DNA of 64,000 bases from Candidatus Aminicenantota bacterium. Its GTDB lineage: Bacteria; Acidobacteriota; Aminicenantia; UBA2199. The DNA lies in contig JAPKZK010000136.1 in NCBI GenBank assembly GCA_026393835.1, forward strand, positions 54,218-118,217, written 5' to 3'. Made by a program: the position numbers and the translations under genes. The notes beneath the pieces are model-generated. The model had not been told where the DNA came from, did no database searches, and saw only the letters and a list, made by a program, of their open reading frames with translations. Of the stretch, positions 25,709-33,542 are shown piece after piece (position 1 is the first letter of the stretch; each line of letters starts with the position of its first letter).

Positions 25709-27447
25709 ATTTTAGCTCCATGTTGTTCCGCAAAAAATAACCACCTGGGCCAAAAAATATCATATTCTCCAAGAAAACGGGTAAGGCGTTTATGCATTTC
25801 CGCTATATCCTCTTTGGAGGGATTTTTCTTTTGCTGGAGTTTTTGAGCATCCAGGATGGCTTCTTCGCCTTCGAAAGAGCGCGGCTCGCGTAAACCAAAA
25901 GTGTCGGAAGTAAACCAGTTATCCATGCTGCCGTGACGGAGAAACGGTTGTTCTTTCAATTCGATTTTATCAAGGGAATCCCCCAGGTGAAACAGCTTAT
26001 CATGCTCCTCCTCAAATACGGGTTCGATGGAAGATAATACCATGGGGGAGTGCGTGGCAATAAATAATTGGATATCCAGTTCGTCATCCAGGTATTTCCT
26101 AACTTCCAGGAGCGATGGAATAATCGAACGCTGCCATTGGGGATGCAAATGGCACTCAACTTCATCCACCAGGATAATCATATTTTTATATCTCGTTTTA
26201 CCGCTGTCGCTGCATGCTCTTTTATGCTCTTCCCAGGTCCAGGTTATAAAATATGCCAGGGATATTATTCGCTGGACACTTGCCGCGGCAAGGGTAAAAG
26301 GAACATTACCGAAAGGATAGCGAATCGACGGAAGTTCCCTTGTACTTCCCGGCAGCCGCTCCACATCTCCCGGCTTTAGCGTTTCCAGGGACTTACTGGA
26401 TAATTTTTCCAGGAGTTTTTTTAATAGTGCGAAAGGAGAATTTGGGGTTCTTTGCCAATTCACCCAGTCCAGGAGCAGGCCGCTGCACAGGAGGCGGTCT
26501 TCTTTACCCGGGAAAAGTTCTTTAATACCTTCGAGTATTTGTTTTGAATCGAAGGTAAGGGGGCTTAACGGCTCTTTGAAAGGGGCCGGGGGTGGAATCT
26601 TTCCTCTTACGGGGTCCCACACGGCAAAGGACCCATCGACCCGCGCATAAATAACCAGACCAGCGGAACTCGTTATATCATCGATTTTCGGCCAACGTGG
26701 GTTCTCCCAATCGTAAGGAATTGTTTTGATTTTCCCCTTGTTTCCCGACTTTGCCATATATTGAAAGCTAATTTTTACGTTGCCTTTATCGGCATTTTTC
26801 CCCGGGTAGATAGGGTTTTTGGGCCACAGACCGGACAGCGCCCACCAGGTGCATTCCAATAAAAAAGTCTTCCCGAAGCCATTATCCCCGGTGATTATGT
26901 TTAAGCGCCGGACAGGTTCAAAAGTGAGCTGATTGAAAGGACCAACTTCACTTAGTTGTAAGTAACTCAGCATGCCTTCGTTTACAGGGGGCTCGAGGTC
27001 CAATATCTCCGCGATTTGTTCTACTAAAGAGCTTAAAACACTTTCAGAATCGGAAGCGTTTAAATCGGAAAGTGATTTCCAGCCGATCGGTAATCGGGGA
27101 AGTGTTTTCAGCCAGGAGAAACGCCCCCATTTGAAGTAATCGATTTGTATGATAATGATAGGAAAATTCCCTTCTTGTTTTGCTTTTAATCGCTGCCGAA
27201 CCTTTGGGGATTGCATGAAACCGGAGTCGAAAAAGTTTTTCGAGGCAAACAAAATAATGACTTCGGATTGATCAATGGAAAACTCAAACTCTTTGTACCA
27301 ATCCCTGGCGGGATTGATGCGGCTTTCGTTCCACGGATCGATTCCGATATCATACCCGGAATTTTTCAGCACCAGGAGTTGTTTTTCAAACCGGTCTTTC
27401 CATTTTACTTCGGTTTGGCTGTAGAGAAGTATTATTTTATTTTTCAT
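25705..27447 (-). CDS. TIR-like domain fused to PtuA-like ABC/SMC-type ATPase
   Basis: 580 residues. Residues 1-150 have a TIR-like fold pattern (KIILLYSQTEVKWKDRFEKQ, IDPWNESRINPARDWYKEFE, IILFASKNFFDSGF), but the catalytic Glu position is Lys82, so it is probably not an active NADase. The ATPase follows: Walker A GDNGFGKT (187-194), a signature-like AAASVQRIISLAYFITWTWE (387-406), Walker B MIILVDEVECHLHP (423-436) and the switch ATHSPMVLSS (464-473). This is the domain order of PtuA/COG3950-type ATPases, with the TIR added in front. It heads the operon, reads from a consensus promoter, and has AGAAGG 8 nt before the ATG. Confidence 0.85.
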   Translation of the reverse strand: MKNKIILLYSQTEVKWKDRFEKQLLVLKNSGYDIGIDPWNESRINPARDWYKEFEFSIDQSEVIILFASKNFFDSGFMQSPKVRQRLKAKQEGNFPIIIIQIDYFKWGRFSWLKTLPRLPIGWKSLSDLNASDSESVLSSLVEQIAEILDLEPPVNEGMLSYLQLSEVGPFNQLTFEPVRRLNIITGDNGFGKTFLLECTWWALSGLWPKNPIYPGKNADKGNVKISFQYMAKSGNKGKIKTIPYDWENPRWPKIDDITSSAGLVIYARVDGSFAVWDPVRGKIPPPAPFKEPLSPLTFDSKQILEGIKELFPGKEDRLLCSGLLLDWVNWQRTPNSPFALLKKLLEKLSSKSLETLKPGDVERLPGSTRELPSIRYPFGNVPFTLAAASVQRIISLAYFITWTWEEHKRACSDSGKTRYKNMIILVDEVECHLHPQWQRSIIPSLLEVRKYLDDELDIQLFIATHSPMVLSSIEPVFEEEHDKLFHLGDSLDKIELKEQPFLRHGSMDNWFTSDTFGLREPRSFEGEEAILDAQKLQQKKNPSKEDIAEMHKRLTRFLGEYDIFWPRWLFFAEQHGAKI

Positions 27448-27505
27448 AATGCTGCCTTCTGCCGCGCAGGATACAATTATCCATATTTATTTTTTGCATA
27501 ATTTA

Positions 27506-27534
27506 ATTATAGAGGAAATAGGGGAGTATGTCAA
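27506..27534 (-). promoter_or_regulatory. Consensus promoter of the TIR/ATPase/HNH operon
   Basis: On the minus strand TTGACA (27529-27534), exactly 17 bp, then TATAAT (27506-27511): both hexamers match consensus. The leader to the ATG at 27447 is about 50 nt. Such a strong promoter suggests constitutive expression. Confidence 0.75.
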
Positions 27535-27597
27535 CATACTGGTAAAAAAGCGGACATACAAGAAATCCTGGAAATCCCATTCATAAAAATTTCAGGT

Positions 27598-27626
27598 TTG
27601 CATTCTTGATCTTCTTCCTTTATAAT
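27598..27626 (+). promoter_or_regulatory. Promoter of the divergent membrane-protein gene
   Basis: TTGCAT (27598-27603), 17 bp, TATAAT (27621-27626). A strong AAAGGAGGTAAGT ribosome binding site precedes the ATG at 27668. It stands about 65 bp from the -35 of the divergent operon promoter. Confidence 0.65.
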
Positions 27627-27667
27627 TTAATTAATGGGAATAAAATCTACCCTTAAAGGAGGTAAGT

Positions 27668-28468
27668 ATGGTTGCTCAAGAAATGTTGTCAAGGGTAAAA
27701 ACGGATTTTTTTGCAATTTTAATACCCGGTTCTTTTATAATGGGGGTAATCGTATCTGTGGTCCTGGTTTTCACTCAATATGATACTGAGCTCTGTATAA
27801 TGGAACGTTTCAATTCATTTTTCGAGACTTTGAAAGGCAATTGGGTTTTATCCTTTATTGTGTTTATTATGATATTCCTGGTTGGTAATTTGCTCCATTC
27901 GATACGGGTGAATAAGGTCGATAGAATAGCAAATTTTTTTTTCAACGGACTCATTAAAGAACCCAGGGATAAGGCACACTTTGAAAATCCATTTCCTTAT
28001 CGCGCAATGTTGGAGGAAATAAAGACGGGATTACTGAAGGTTAAACTGATAGAGGACATTCCATTGCCGGAAGATCGAGATACCTTGCATGACGTATTTA
28101 TTTACTGGAAGACAGTGATCCGTATGGATTCACCTGGTTCATTTCATCATATTCAAGATCTTGAAGGCAGGGTCAGGATGTTTGCAGGGATGTTTTGGGC
28201 TGGAGTTGTTGGTATTTTAGGGAGTATAGGGAGTATAGTGACATTGTCAAGTTTTATTTTTAATGAGGCGGCATGGTCGGTTTGGGGAGGTTATATTTTG
28301 TTTATGTTCATAATATCGGTGATAATATCCGCAGCATTCAGTCTAAGCCTGAAACATGCAAGGAGCGAGGAAGTAAAAGCCGTATTTTTAACTTATCTTT
28401 ATTTGCAAAAAAAGATGAGAGAAGAAAAAAGAGAAAAGGGAAAAGAGAAGGGCAGCGTATTGGGATGA
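27668..28468 (+). CDS. Four-helix membrane protein of unknown function
   Basis: 266 residues. Hydrophobic helices lie at about 14-37, 58-78, 170-195 and 205-228, with a roughly 90-residue soluble loop between helices 2 and 3 and a very basic tail (KKMREEKREKGKEKG). No family is recognised. It reads divergently from the TIR operon from a strong promoter with an excellent ribosome binding site, so it may be part of the same defence unit. That link is positional only. Confidence 0.7.
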   Translation: MVAQEMLSRVKTDFFAILIPGSFIMGVIVSVVLVFTQYDTELCIMERFNSFFETLKGNWVLSFIVFIMIFLVGNLLHSIRVNKVDRIANFFFNGLIKEPRDKAHFENPFPYRAMLEEIKTGLLKVKLIEDIPLPEDRDTLHDVFIYWKTVIRMDSPGSFHHIQDLEGRVRMFAGMFWAGVVGILGSIGSIVTLSSFIFNEAAWSVWGGYILFMFIISVIISAAFSLSLKHARSEEVKAVFLTYLYLQKKMREEKREKGKEKGSVLG

Positions 28469-28631
28469 ACTTGCGAGGGCGAGGACATCCCGGTTGGCGG
28501 TGGCCTGTAATGTGTCGGTGATCTCACTGGAATCAACCCGCCGGCTAGACCCTATCCGAAAAGGCATGCACGGGGCGTAAATTGGTAGGGAACAGGCATT
28601 GCCTGTTCCTCAAATGCCACGTTGGAACAGG
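28469..28631. other. Gene-free stretch with a perfect hairpin
   Basis: GGAACAGGCA (28589-28598) and TGCCTGTTCC (28600-28609) form a 10-bp palindrome around one base, and GGAACAGGC recurs at about 28624. It may end transcription of the membrane-protein gene. Nothing else is recognised. Confidence 0.4.
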
Positions 28632-28754
28632 CTATTTTATTTTCTCAGCCATCTTATCCGGGTTTTGACAAACATCAAACACCATATCTATGATGACTCT
28701 ATTGCCCTTGACCCGAAAGATAATTTTAAAATTACCACGCGCCGATTTCTTTTC
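28632..28754 (-). pseudogene. Toxin-like C-terminal remnant, no start codon
   Basis: A 40-codon frame reads ARGNFKIIFRVKGNRVIIDM, then VFDVCQNPDKMAEKIK and a stop. It overlaps the last 23 nt of the antitoxin-like gene in a different frame, the usual layout of a toxin following its antitoxin. A stop precedes it and no ATG, GTG or TTG is in frame, so it is truncated. The basic strand-rich sequence resembles the end of RelE/HigB-type toxins, but this is a weak match. Confidence 0.45.
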
Positions 28755-28962
28755 TCAGGTCATCCTGTGTGATAATCTCCCCTCTCTCCAGGGCCTTTTC
28801 AGACTCTTCTATCCGGGCATAAAAGGTTTCAATGGGCATAGAGTCAGGTTCCTCTTCCGGTAGAATGGTCACAATCAATTTGGAATACGGTTTTAAGTCA
28901 TATTCTTCGTCTAAACAAATCCGTTCACCATCATAATGAGCAGGTAAGGCCACAATAGACAT
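28732..28962 (-). CDS. Antitoxin-like small protein
   Basis: 76 residues. The start MSIVALPAHYDGERICLDEEYDL resembles DUF2281/AbrB-like antitoxins, with the LKPYSKLIVTILPEEE strand and a charged helical tail (ESEKALERGEIITQDDLRKE) that would bind a toxin. The ATG at 28962 has AAGGAGGAAG upstream; an extension to 29121 runs into a CCACGGAC-type repeat and is rejected. Its downstream partner is a remnant, so this is an orphan antitoxin. Confidence 0.68.
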   Translation of the reverse strand: MSIVALPAHYDGERICLDEEYDLKPYSKLIVTILPEEEPDSMPIETFYARIEESEKALERGEIITQDDLRKEIGAW

Positions 28963-29130
28963 AATCGCTTCCTCCTTAAAAAGAACTATATACCAATCGG
29001 GAAAATTTTGCCAGCCATTTCCGGCTTTTATTCTCCAAAATCGCACACCTGAAGACCATGAAAATATTATCCGTGTTTGTCCGTGTTCGTCCGTGGCAAC
29101 TTTATTTTTACGGCAGGCCAATTATAACTC

Positions 29131-29159
29131 TTGACATATCAACCATTTTAGGGTATTTT
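29131..29159 (+). promoter_or_regulatory. Promoter of the ribH operon
   Basis: TTGACA (29131-29136), a 17-bp spacer and TATTTT (29154-29159). The leader is about 12 nt and carries CTGGAG before the ATG at 29177. No riboswitch-like structure fits in this space. Confidence 0.55.
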
Positions 29160-29176
29160 AGGGGCTGGAGTTTAAA

Positions 29177-29644
29177 ATGAAAGAATATAACGGAGAATTA
29201 ATTGCTAAAGGATTTAAATTCGCCATCATCGTGTCGCGGTTTAATGACTTTATAACCGAACGACTGCTGGACGGCGCCGTGGACGCCATTGCCAGGAACG
29301 GCGGCGATAAAGACGCCATCGCAGTGTTCCGCGTACCCGGCTCCTTTGAAATCCCCCTGGTGGCCAAACGGGTGGCCAAAACCAAAAAGTATGACGCCAT
29401 CATCTGCCTGGGGGCTGTCATCCGCGGCGAAACCCCCCATTTCGACTACGTGGCCGGCGAAGTCACCAAAGGCATCGCCTTTCTTAACCTGGAATTCGCC
29501 ATCCCTATTTCCTACGGCATCATTACCGCGGATAACACCGAACAGGCCATTGAACGGGCCGGGAATAAGATGGGCAACAAAGGTTTCCAGGCCGCACAAG
29601 CGGCCGTGGAATTGCTGAACCTCTTCAAAGACGGCGGAATTTAA
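29177..29644 (+). CDS. ribH: 6,7-dimethyl-8-ribityllumazine synthase
   Basis: Penultimate enzyme of riboflavin synthesis; it joins ArP (5-amino-6-ribitylaminouracil) and dihydroxybutanone phosphate. The 155 residues show SRFNDFITERLLDGA, VPGSFEIPLVAKR, CLGAVIRGETPHFDYVAGE (with the active-site His in TPHFDYV) and FGIITADN-type SYGIITADNTEQA. It is full length for an icosahedral or pentameric lumazine synthase. nusB follows after 6 nt, a pairing found in many bacteria. Confidence 0.95.
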   Translation: MKEYNGELIAKGFKFAIIVSRFNDFITERLLDGAVDAIARNGGDKDAIAVFRVPGSFEIPLVAKRVAKTKKYDAIICLGAVIRGETPHFDYVAGEVTKGIAFLNLEFAIPISYGIITADNTEQAIERAGNKMGNKGFQAAQAAVELLNLFKDGGI

Positions 29645-29650
29645 CAGGCT

Positions 29651-30070
29651 ATGTTCCGGATAAAATACTGCCGAGAAATCGCGTTTAAACTGCTCTACGA
29701 AATCGATGTGCTGCCTCTGCCCCTACCGGGCGAAACGGAGATGGAACCCCCCGCCCAACTACTGCAAAACCATCTGGACTTCTTCAGGGGCCTTAATAAC
29801 ACGGAAAAACAGTTTATCCTTACCATCATACAAAAAACCCGGGAAAATAAAAAGTCCATCGATCGACTGATTGCCGATAACTTGATCGGCTGGAAACTGG
29901 AACGCCTGATGGCCGTGGACAGGAACTTACTGCGCATGGGCATTGCCGAGTCTTACATCAATGACCAGAAAGCGATTATAATCGACGATGTCGTAAGGAT
30001 CGCCAAAAAATACGGCGGCGAAGAATCTTATAAAATCATAAACGCCGTCCTGGATAAGGTGCTCAAATGA
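29651..30070 (+). CDS. nusB: Transcription antitermination factor NusB
   Basis: RNA-binding helical protein that works with NusE (S10) at boxA in rRNA antitermination. The 139 residues include the RKYCREIAFKLLYEID N-terminal helix, a WKLERLMAVDRNLLRMGIAE segment that fits the NusB hallmark, and the C-terminal KIINAVLDKVLK. Its stop overlaps the next start by 4 nt. Standard length. Confidence 0.93.
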   Translation: MFRIKYCREIAFKLLYEIDVLPLPLPGETEMEPPAQLLQNHLDFFRGLNNTEKQFILTIIQKTRENKKSIDRLIADNLIGWKLERLMAVDRNLLRMGIAESYINDQKAIIIDDVVRIAKKYGGEESYKIINAVLDKVLK

Positions 30071-30762
30071 AACTCCTGGTCCTGCTCTTTTCCGTACTGG
30101 TTTTCCCACTGAGAGAAGTCGTGGACGTCCAATTATACATTCCCACCCAACAGCATGACATCTTTTTAAATTATTCCAACGACAACTTCTCACAGGCAAT
30201 TTCTCAAAACGGCCCCCAAAAAATAACCGCCCATATCAAAAACGCCAACTACTTTACCCTGGACCTGGATTTCAAACTCTCTCCCCAGGAAACTTTTATC
30301 TCCGGCCTGCCCCCGGCGCTGCGGGAAAATACCCTGACCCTGCTGGATGACTGCGGTTCGTTTAAAGACTATTTCACCAATATCTCACTTTATTTGCAAG
30401 GGAATATTCGCTATACCGGGCGCCCGGCAAAGCAAGACGCCGCATCCGTTATCACCGCAAAAAAAGCCGACTGCGTGGGGTTTGCCAACCTGGTAAAGGT
30501 CTACCTGGATGCAGTGGGAATTAAAAACCGGCTGGTAAAAGGATTCTATTTAACCGATTCACCGGGCGCCGGCGAATTACTGGTTCCCGTGCCCCACCGC
30601 TGGATTGAAATCATTCTTCCCAACGGGGCAAAATTCTTTTTCGATCCCCAACGCCAACGTTTTTCAGCCGAATATATCGCCATCAAGGACGACGTCGATT
30701 TTAAAGGGATTAAAAAGTTCAAAGTAAACCTGGTTAAAAAATCCAAAAAAATCGTAAATTAA
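30067..30762 (+). CDS. Transglutaminase-like cysteine protein
   Basis: 231 residues with a short hydrophobic start (MKLLVLLFSVLVFPL), possibly a signal peptide. The transglutaminase-like core (about 110-205) has Cys in KKADCVGFANL, His in VPHRWIEI and Asp in FFFDPQRQRF, the usual catalytic triad order. It probably acts in the periplasm as a protease or amidase-type enzyme; the substrate is unknown. It overlaps nusB by 4 nt and precedes lysS in the same direction. Confidence 0.78.
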   Translation: MKLLVLLFSVLVFPLREVVDVQLYIPTQQHDIFLNYSNDNFSQAISQNGPQKITAHIKNANYFTLDLDFKLSPQETFISGLPPALRENTLTLLDDCGSFKDYFTNISLYLQGNIRYTGRPAKQDAASVITAKKADCVGFANLVKVYLDAVGIKNRLVKGFYLTDSPGAGELLVPVPHRWIEIILPNGAKFFFDPQRQRFSAEYIAIKDDVDFKGIKKFKVNLVKKSKKIVN

Positions 30763-30780
30763 ATATTAAAAGAGGAGAAC

Positions 30781-32331
30781 ATGGACGACCTTTCAAACAT
30801 AAGATTAGAAAAATTACAAAAACTTGAAGAACTGGGAGTAACGACCTATCCCTATGAGTTTAACAAAACCCATGACTTCAAGGAAATCATAGAACAATAC
30901 GGCCAACACCCCAACGAAGCACTGGAAAAAGTAGAACAGGTATTCAAGATCGCCGGCCGCATTATCGCCCTGAGAAAAATGGGCAAAAGCAGCTTCCTCC
31001 ACCTATTCGACGGCGAGGAAAAACTGCAAATCTATGTCCGCCAGGATATGATGCCGGAAAAAGATTACGCCGTTTATAAACTACTGGATATCGGCGACAT
31101 CATCGGCGTCAGCGGCAAACTCTTCCGCACCCACAGCAACGAACTTACCCTGCTGACAGCGGAGTTGACCTTCCTGGCCAAATCCATCCACCCCCTGCCG
31201 GAGAAATGGCACGGCCTCCAGGATAAAGAACTCCGTTACCGCCAGAGATACCTGGACCTGATCGTGAACCCGGATACCCGTAAAGTGTTTAATTTACGGT
31301 CCCGGATCATACAACAGATACGGTTGTTTTTTTACCAACACGGTTACCTGGAAGTAGAAACCCCCATGATGCAGCCCATCCCCGGCGGCGCGTCGGCCAG
31401 GCCCTTCGTGACCCGCCACAACGCCCTGGGCATCGAACTCTATTTGCGCATCGCCCCGGAACTTTACCTTAAACGCCTGCTGGTGGGCGGCATGGAAAAA
31501 GTCTTTGAAATCAACCGCAATTTCAGGAACGAAGGCATCTCCATGAAACATAACCCGGAATTCACCATGCTGGAGTTCTACCAACTCTATAAAGATTTCA
31601 ATTATTACATCCAATTGACCGAAAACCTTATGTCTATACTTAATAAAGAGTTCCTGGAAGACGGGCAAATCGTTTTCCAGGGACAAACGGTCTCCCTCAA
31701 ACCGCCATACCCACGCAAAAAATACATGGACCTTATTTGCCAGAAAGCCGGGATTTCCCTGGAAGACCTGTGGGACGAAGGAAAATTGAAAGCCTTTATC
31801 GAGAAAAACCTGCCCACCGAGGACATTCCCCCCACCTACGGCAAGATGCTGGAACTGGCGTTCGACCATTACGTGGAAGCCTCGCTCCAGGAACCGACCT
31901 TTGTCACCTATTTCCCCAAAGCCATTTCCCCGCTTTCCAAGAAATCGCGGCAGGATCCCCGGGAGACGGAACGGTTCGAGCTATATATCGCCGGTATGGA
32001 AATCGCCAATGGATTTTCCGAATTAAACGATCCCCTGGACCAGCGGGGCCGGTTCGAGGCGCAGGTCAAAGACCGCGAGAAAGGCGACGATGAAGCCCAG
32101 TTGATCGACAATGATTTCTTAACCGCCCTGGAATACGGCATGGCCCCGGCGGCCGGCGAAGGCATCGGCATCGACCGCTTGATCATGCTCTTCTCCGGCG
32201 TCGATTCCATTAAAGAGGTCATCCTGTTCCCGCTGCTGCGACCCAAAACCGGTTTTCCCGGCGAGCCGGGCGAACCCGGCGAACCCGGCGCTGAGGAAGT
32301 AGGGCAGGGCGCTGGAGGTAGTAAAGCGTGA
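30781..32331 (+). CDS. lysS: Lysine-tRNA ligase, class II
   Basis: Charges tRNA-Lys. The OB-fold anticodon domain (about 55-160, GRIIALRKMGKSSFLHL) precedes the class II core: motif 1 near FFYQHGYLEVETPMM, motif 2 NRNFRNEGISMKHNPEFTML and motif 3 GEGIGIDRLIMLFSG. Unusually, the protein ends in a Gly-Glu-Pro-rich tail (residues about 493-516, with GEPGEPGEPG) encoded by a 9-bp tandem repeat and not found in typical LysS. The last 4 nt overlap the LolC/E-type gene. AGAGGAG ribosome binding site. Confidence 0.95.
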   Translation: MDDLSNIRLEKLQKLEELGVTTYPYEFNKTHDFKEIIEQYGQHPNEALEKVEQVFKIAGRIIALRKMGKSSFLHLFDGEEKLQIYVRQDMMPEKDYAVYKLLDIGDIIGVSGKLFRTHSNELTLLTAELTFLAKSIHPLPEKWHGLQDKELRYRQRYLDLIVNPDTRKVFNLRSRIIQQIRLFFYQHGYLEVETPMMQPIPGGASARPFVTRHNALGIELYLRIAPELYLKRLLVGGMEKVFEINRNFRNEGISMKHNPEFTMLEFYQLYKDFNYYIQLTENLMSILNKEFLEDGQIVFQGQTVSLKPPYPRKKYMDLICQKAGISLEDLWDEGKLKAFIEKNLPTEDIPPTYGKMLELAFDHYVEASLQEPTFVTYFPKAISPLSKKSRQDPRETERFELYIAGMEIANGFSELNDPLDQRGRFEAQVKDREKGDDEAQLIDNDFLTALEYGMAPAAGEGIGIDRLIMLFSGVDSIKEVILFPLLRPKTGFPGEPGEPGEPGAEEVGQGAGGSKA

Positions 32332-33542
32332 AATTTGAATTTTTCATTGCCAGGCGCTACCTGATCAAAGGCCGGAAAAATTCATTTATCTCCATTATAT
32401 CCCTGGTCTCCATTATCGGCATTGCCATCGGCGTGGCCGCTTTGATCATTGCCCTCTCCCTGCTCAACGGGTTCCAGGGGGATATACGCAATAAAATATT
32501 AAGTTCCACCGCCCATATCATGATCAGTAATGTCCTGGGCGAGGGATTCGACGAATATGAAGGTATTATCAAGGATATCAAACAGCGTAACAAAAAAATC
32601 ATCAGCGCAAACCCGGTGGTGTTTGGCACAGTCCTGCTCAAGGGTACGGGCCGGAATGCCGCCGGCGCGATGCTGAGGGGCGTCGATCTACAGTCCCCGG
32701 GCGAGGAAACCTGGGGGAAAAAACTCTACAGCGGGGAATTGCCGCTGAAATCCAACCAACTGCTTATCGGCATCGAAATCGCAAGCCGGGTGGGTTTACT
32801 GGAACATGAAAATTGTACCCTGATTACCCCGCAGCCGGTGCTTTCGCCCACCGGGGTAATGCCTAAGATTAAAAAAATGCATGTTTCCGGGATATTTAAA
32901 ACAGGCCTGTATGAAATGGATAACGGCACGATTATTACCAACCTGGAAACGGCGCAAAAGTTGTTCGATATGAAGAACAAAATCAGTTATATCCAAATCT
33001 ACCTGGCGGATATCTTCGACGCCGAAGAGGTGGCTGCGGATTTGAAAAAGATTGTGCCGCCGTACCTGTCGGTGATTACCTGGAAAGACCTGAACGCCTC
33101 GCTTTATTCCGCGCTGGAGTTGGAGAAAACCGTGCTCTTTTTCACCTTGACCTTGATTATCGTGGTGGCTTCCCTGAATATAATCGCCGGGTTGATCTTG
33201 CTGGTGATCCAGAAGATCAAAGATATCGGGATATTGTTGTCCTACGGCGCCACGCCGCGGATTATCAAGCGGATATTCTTTATCCAGGGCAGTATTATCG
33301 GTATTATCGGCGTTGTCGTGGGGGTGGTTATCGGGCTCGCCTTTTGCTATTTTGCCAATAAGTTCCAGTTGATTAAAGTGCCGTCCGAGATTTACCAGAT
33401 GAGTTATGTACCTTTCAAGATCGGTTTATTCGATTTCGTGGCCGTGGTCCTGGTCACTTTATTTATCACTTTTACGGCCACGTTGATTCCCTCGCAGAAA
33501 GCGGCTTCGGTTAACGTAGTGGAAGCCATCAAGAATGAGTAA
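32328..33542 (+). CDS. LolC/LolE-type lipoprotein-releasing permease
   Basis: Inner-membrane subunit that extracts lipoproteins for outer-membrane transfer. The 404 residues have an N-terminal transmembrane helix after FIARRYLIKGRKNSFISIIS, a large periplasmic MacB-like domain (about 50-250) and three C-terminal helices (about 265-395) of the FtsX-like fold, with KDIGILLSYGATPRIIKRIFF between helices 2 and 3. No LolD ATPase is adjacent in the window. A 4-nt overlap couples it to lysS, and it overlaps the next gene by 8 nt. Confidence 0.88.
   Translation: MKFEFFIARRYLIKGRKNSFISIISLVSIIGIAIGVAALIIALSLLNGFQGDIRNKILSSTAHIMISNVLGEGFDEYEGIIKDIKQRNKKIISANPVVFGTVLLKGTGRNAAGAMLRGVDLQSPGEETWGKKLYSGELPLKSNQLLIGIEIASRVGLLEHENCTLITPQPVLSPTGVMPKIKKMHVSGIFKTGLYEMDNGTIITNLETAQKLFDMKNKISYIQIYLADIFDAEEVAADLKKIVPPYLSVITWKDLNASLYSALELEKTVLFFTLTLIIVVASLNIIAGLILLVIQKIKDIGILLSYGATPRIIKRIFFIQGSIIGIIGVVVGVVIGLAFCYFANKFQLIKVPSEIYQMSYVPFKIGLFDFVAVVLVTLFITFTATLIPSQKAASVNVVEAIKNE

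Noticed and set aside
29107..29176. FMN riboswitch before ribH
   Set aside because: The space from the promoter start to the ATG is far too short, and no conserved riboswitch core is visible.
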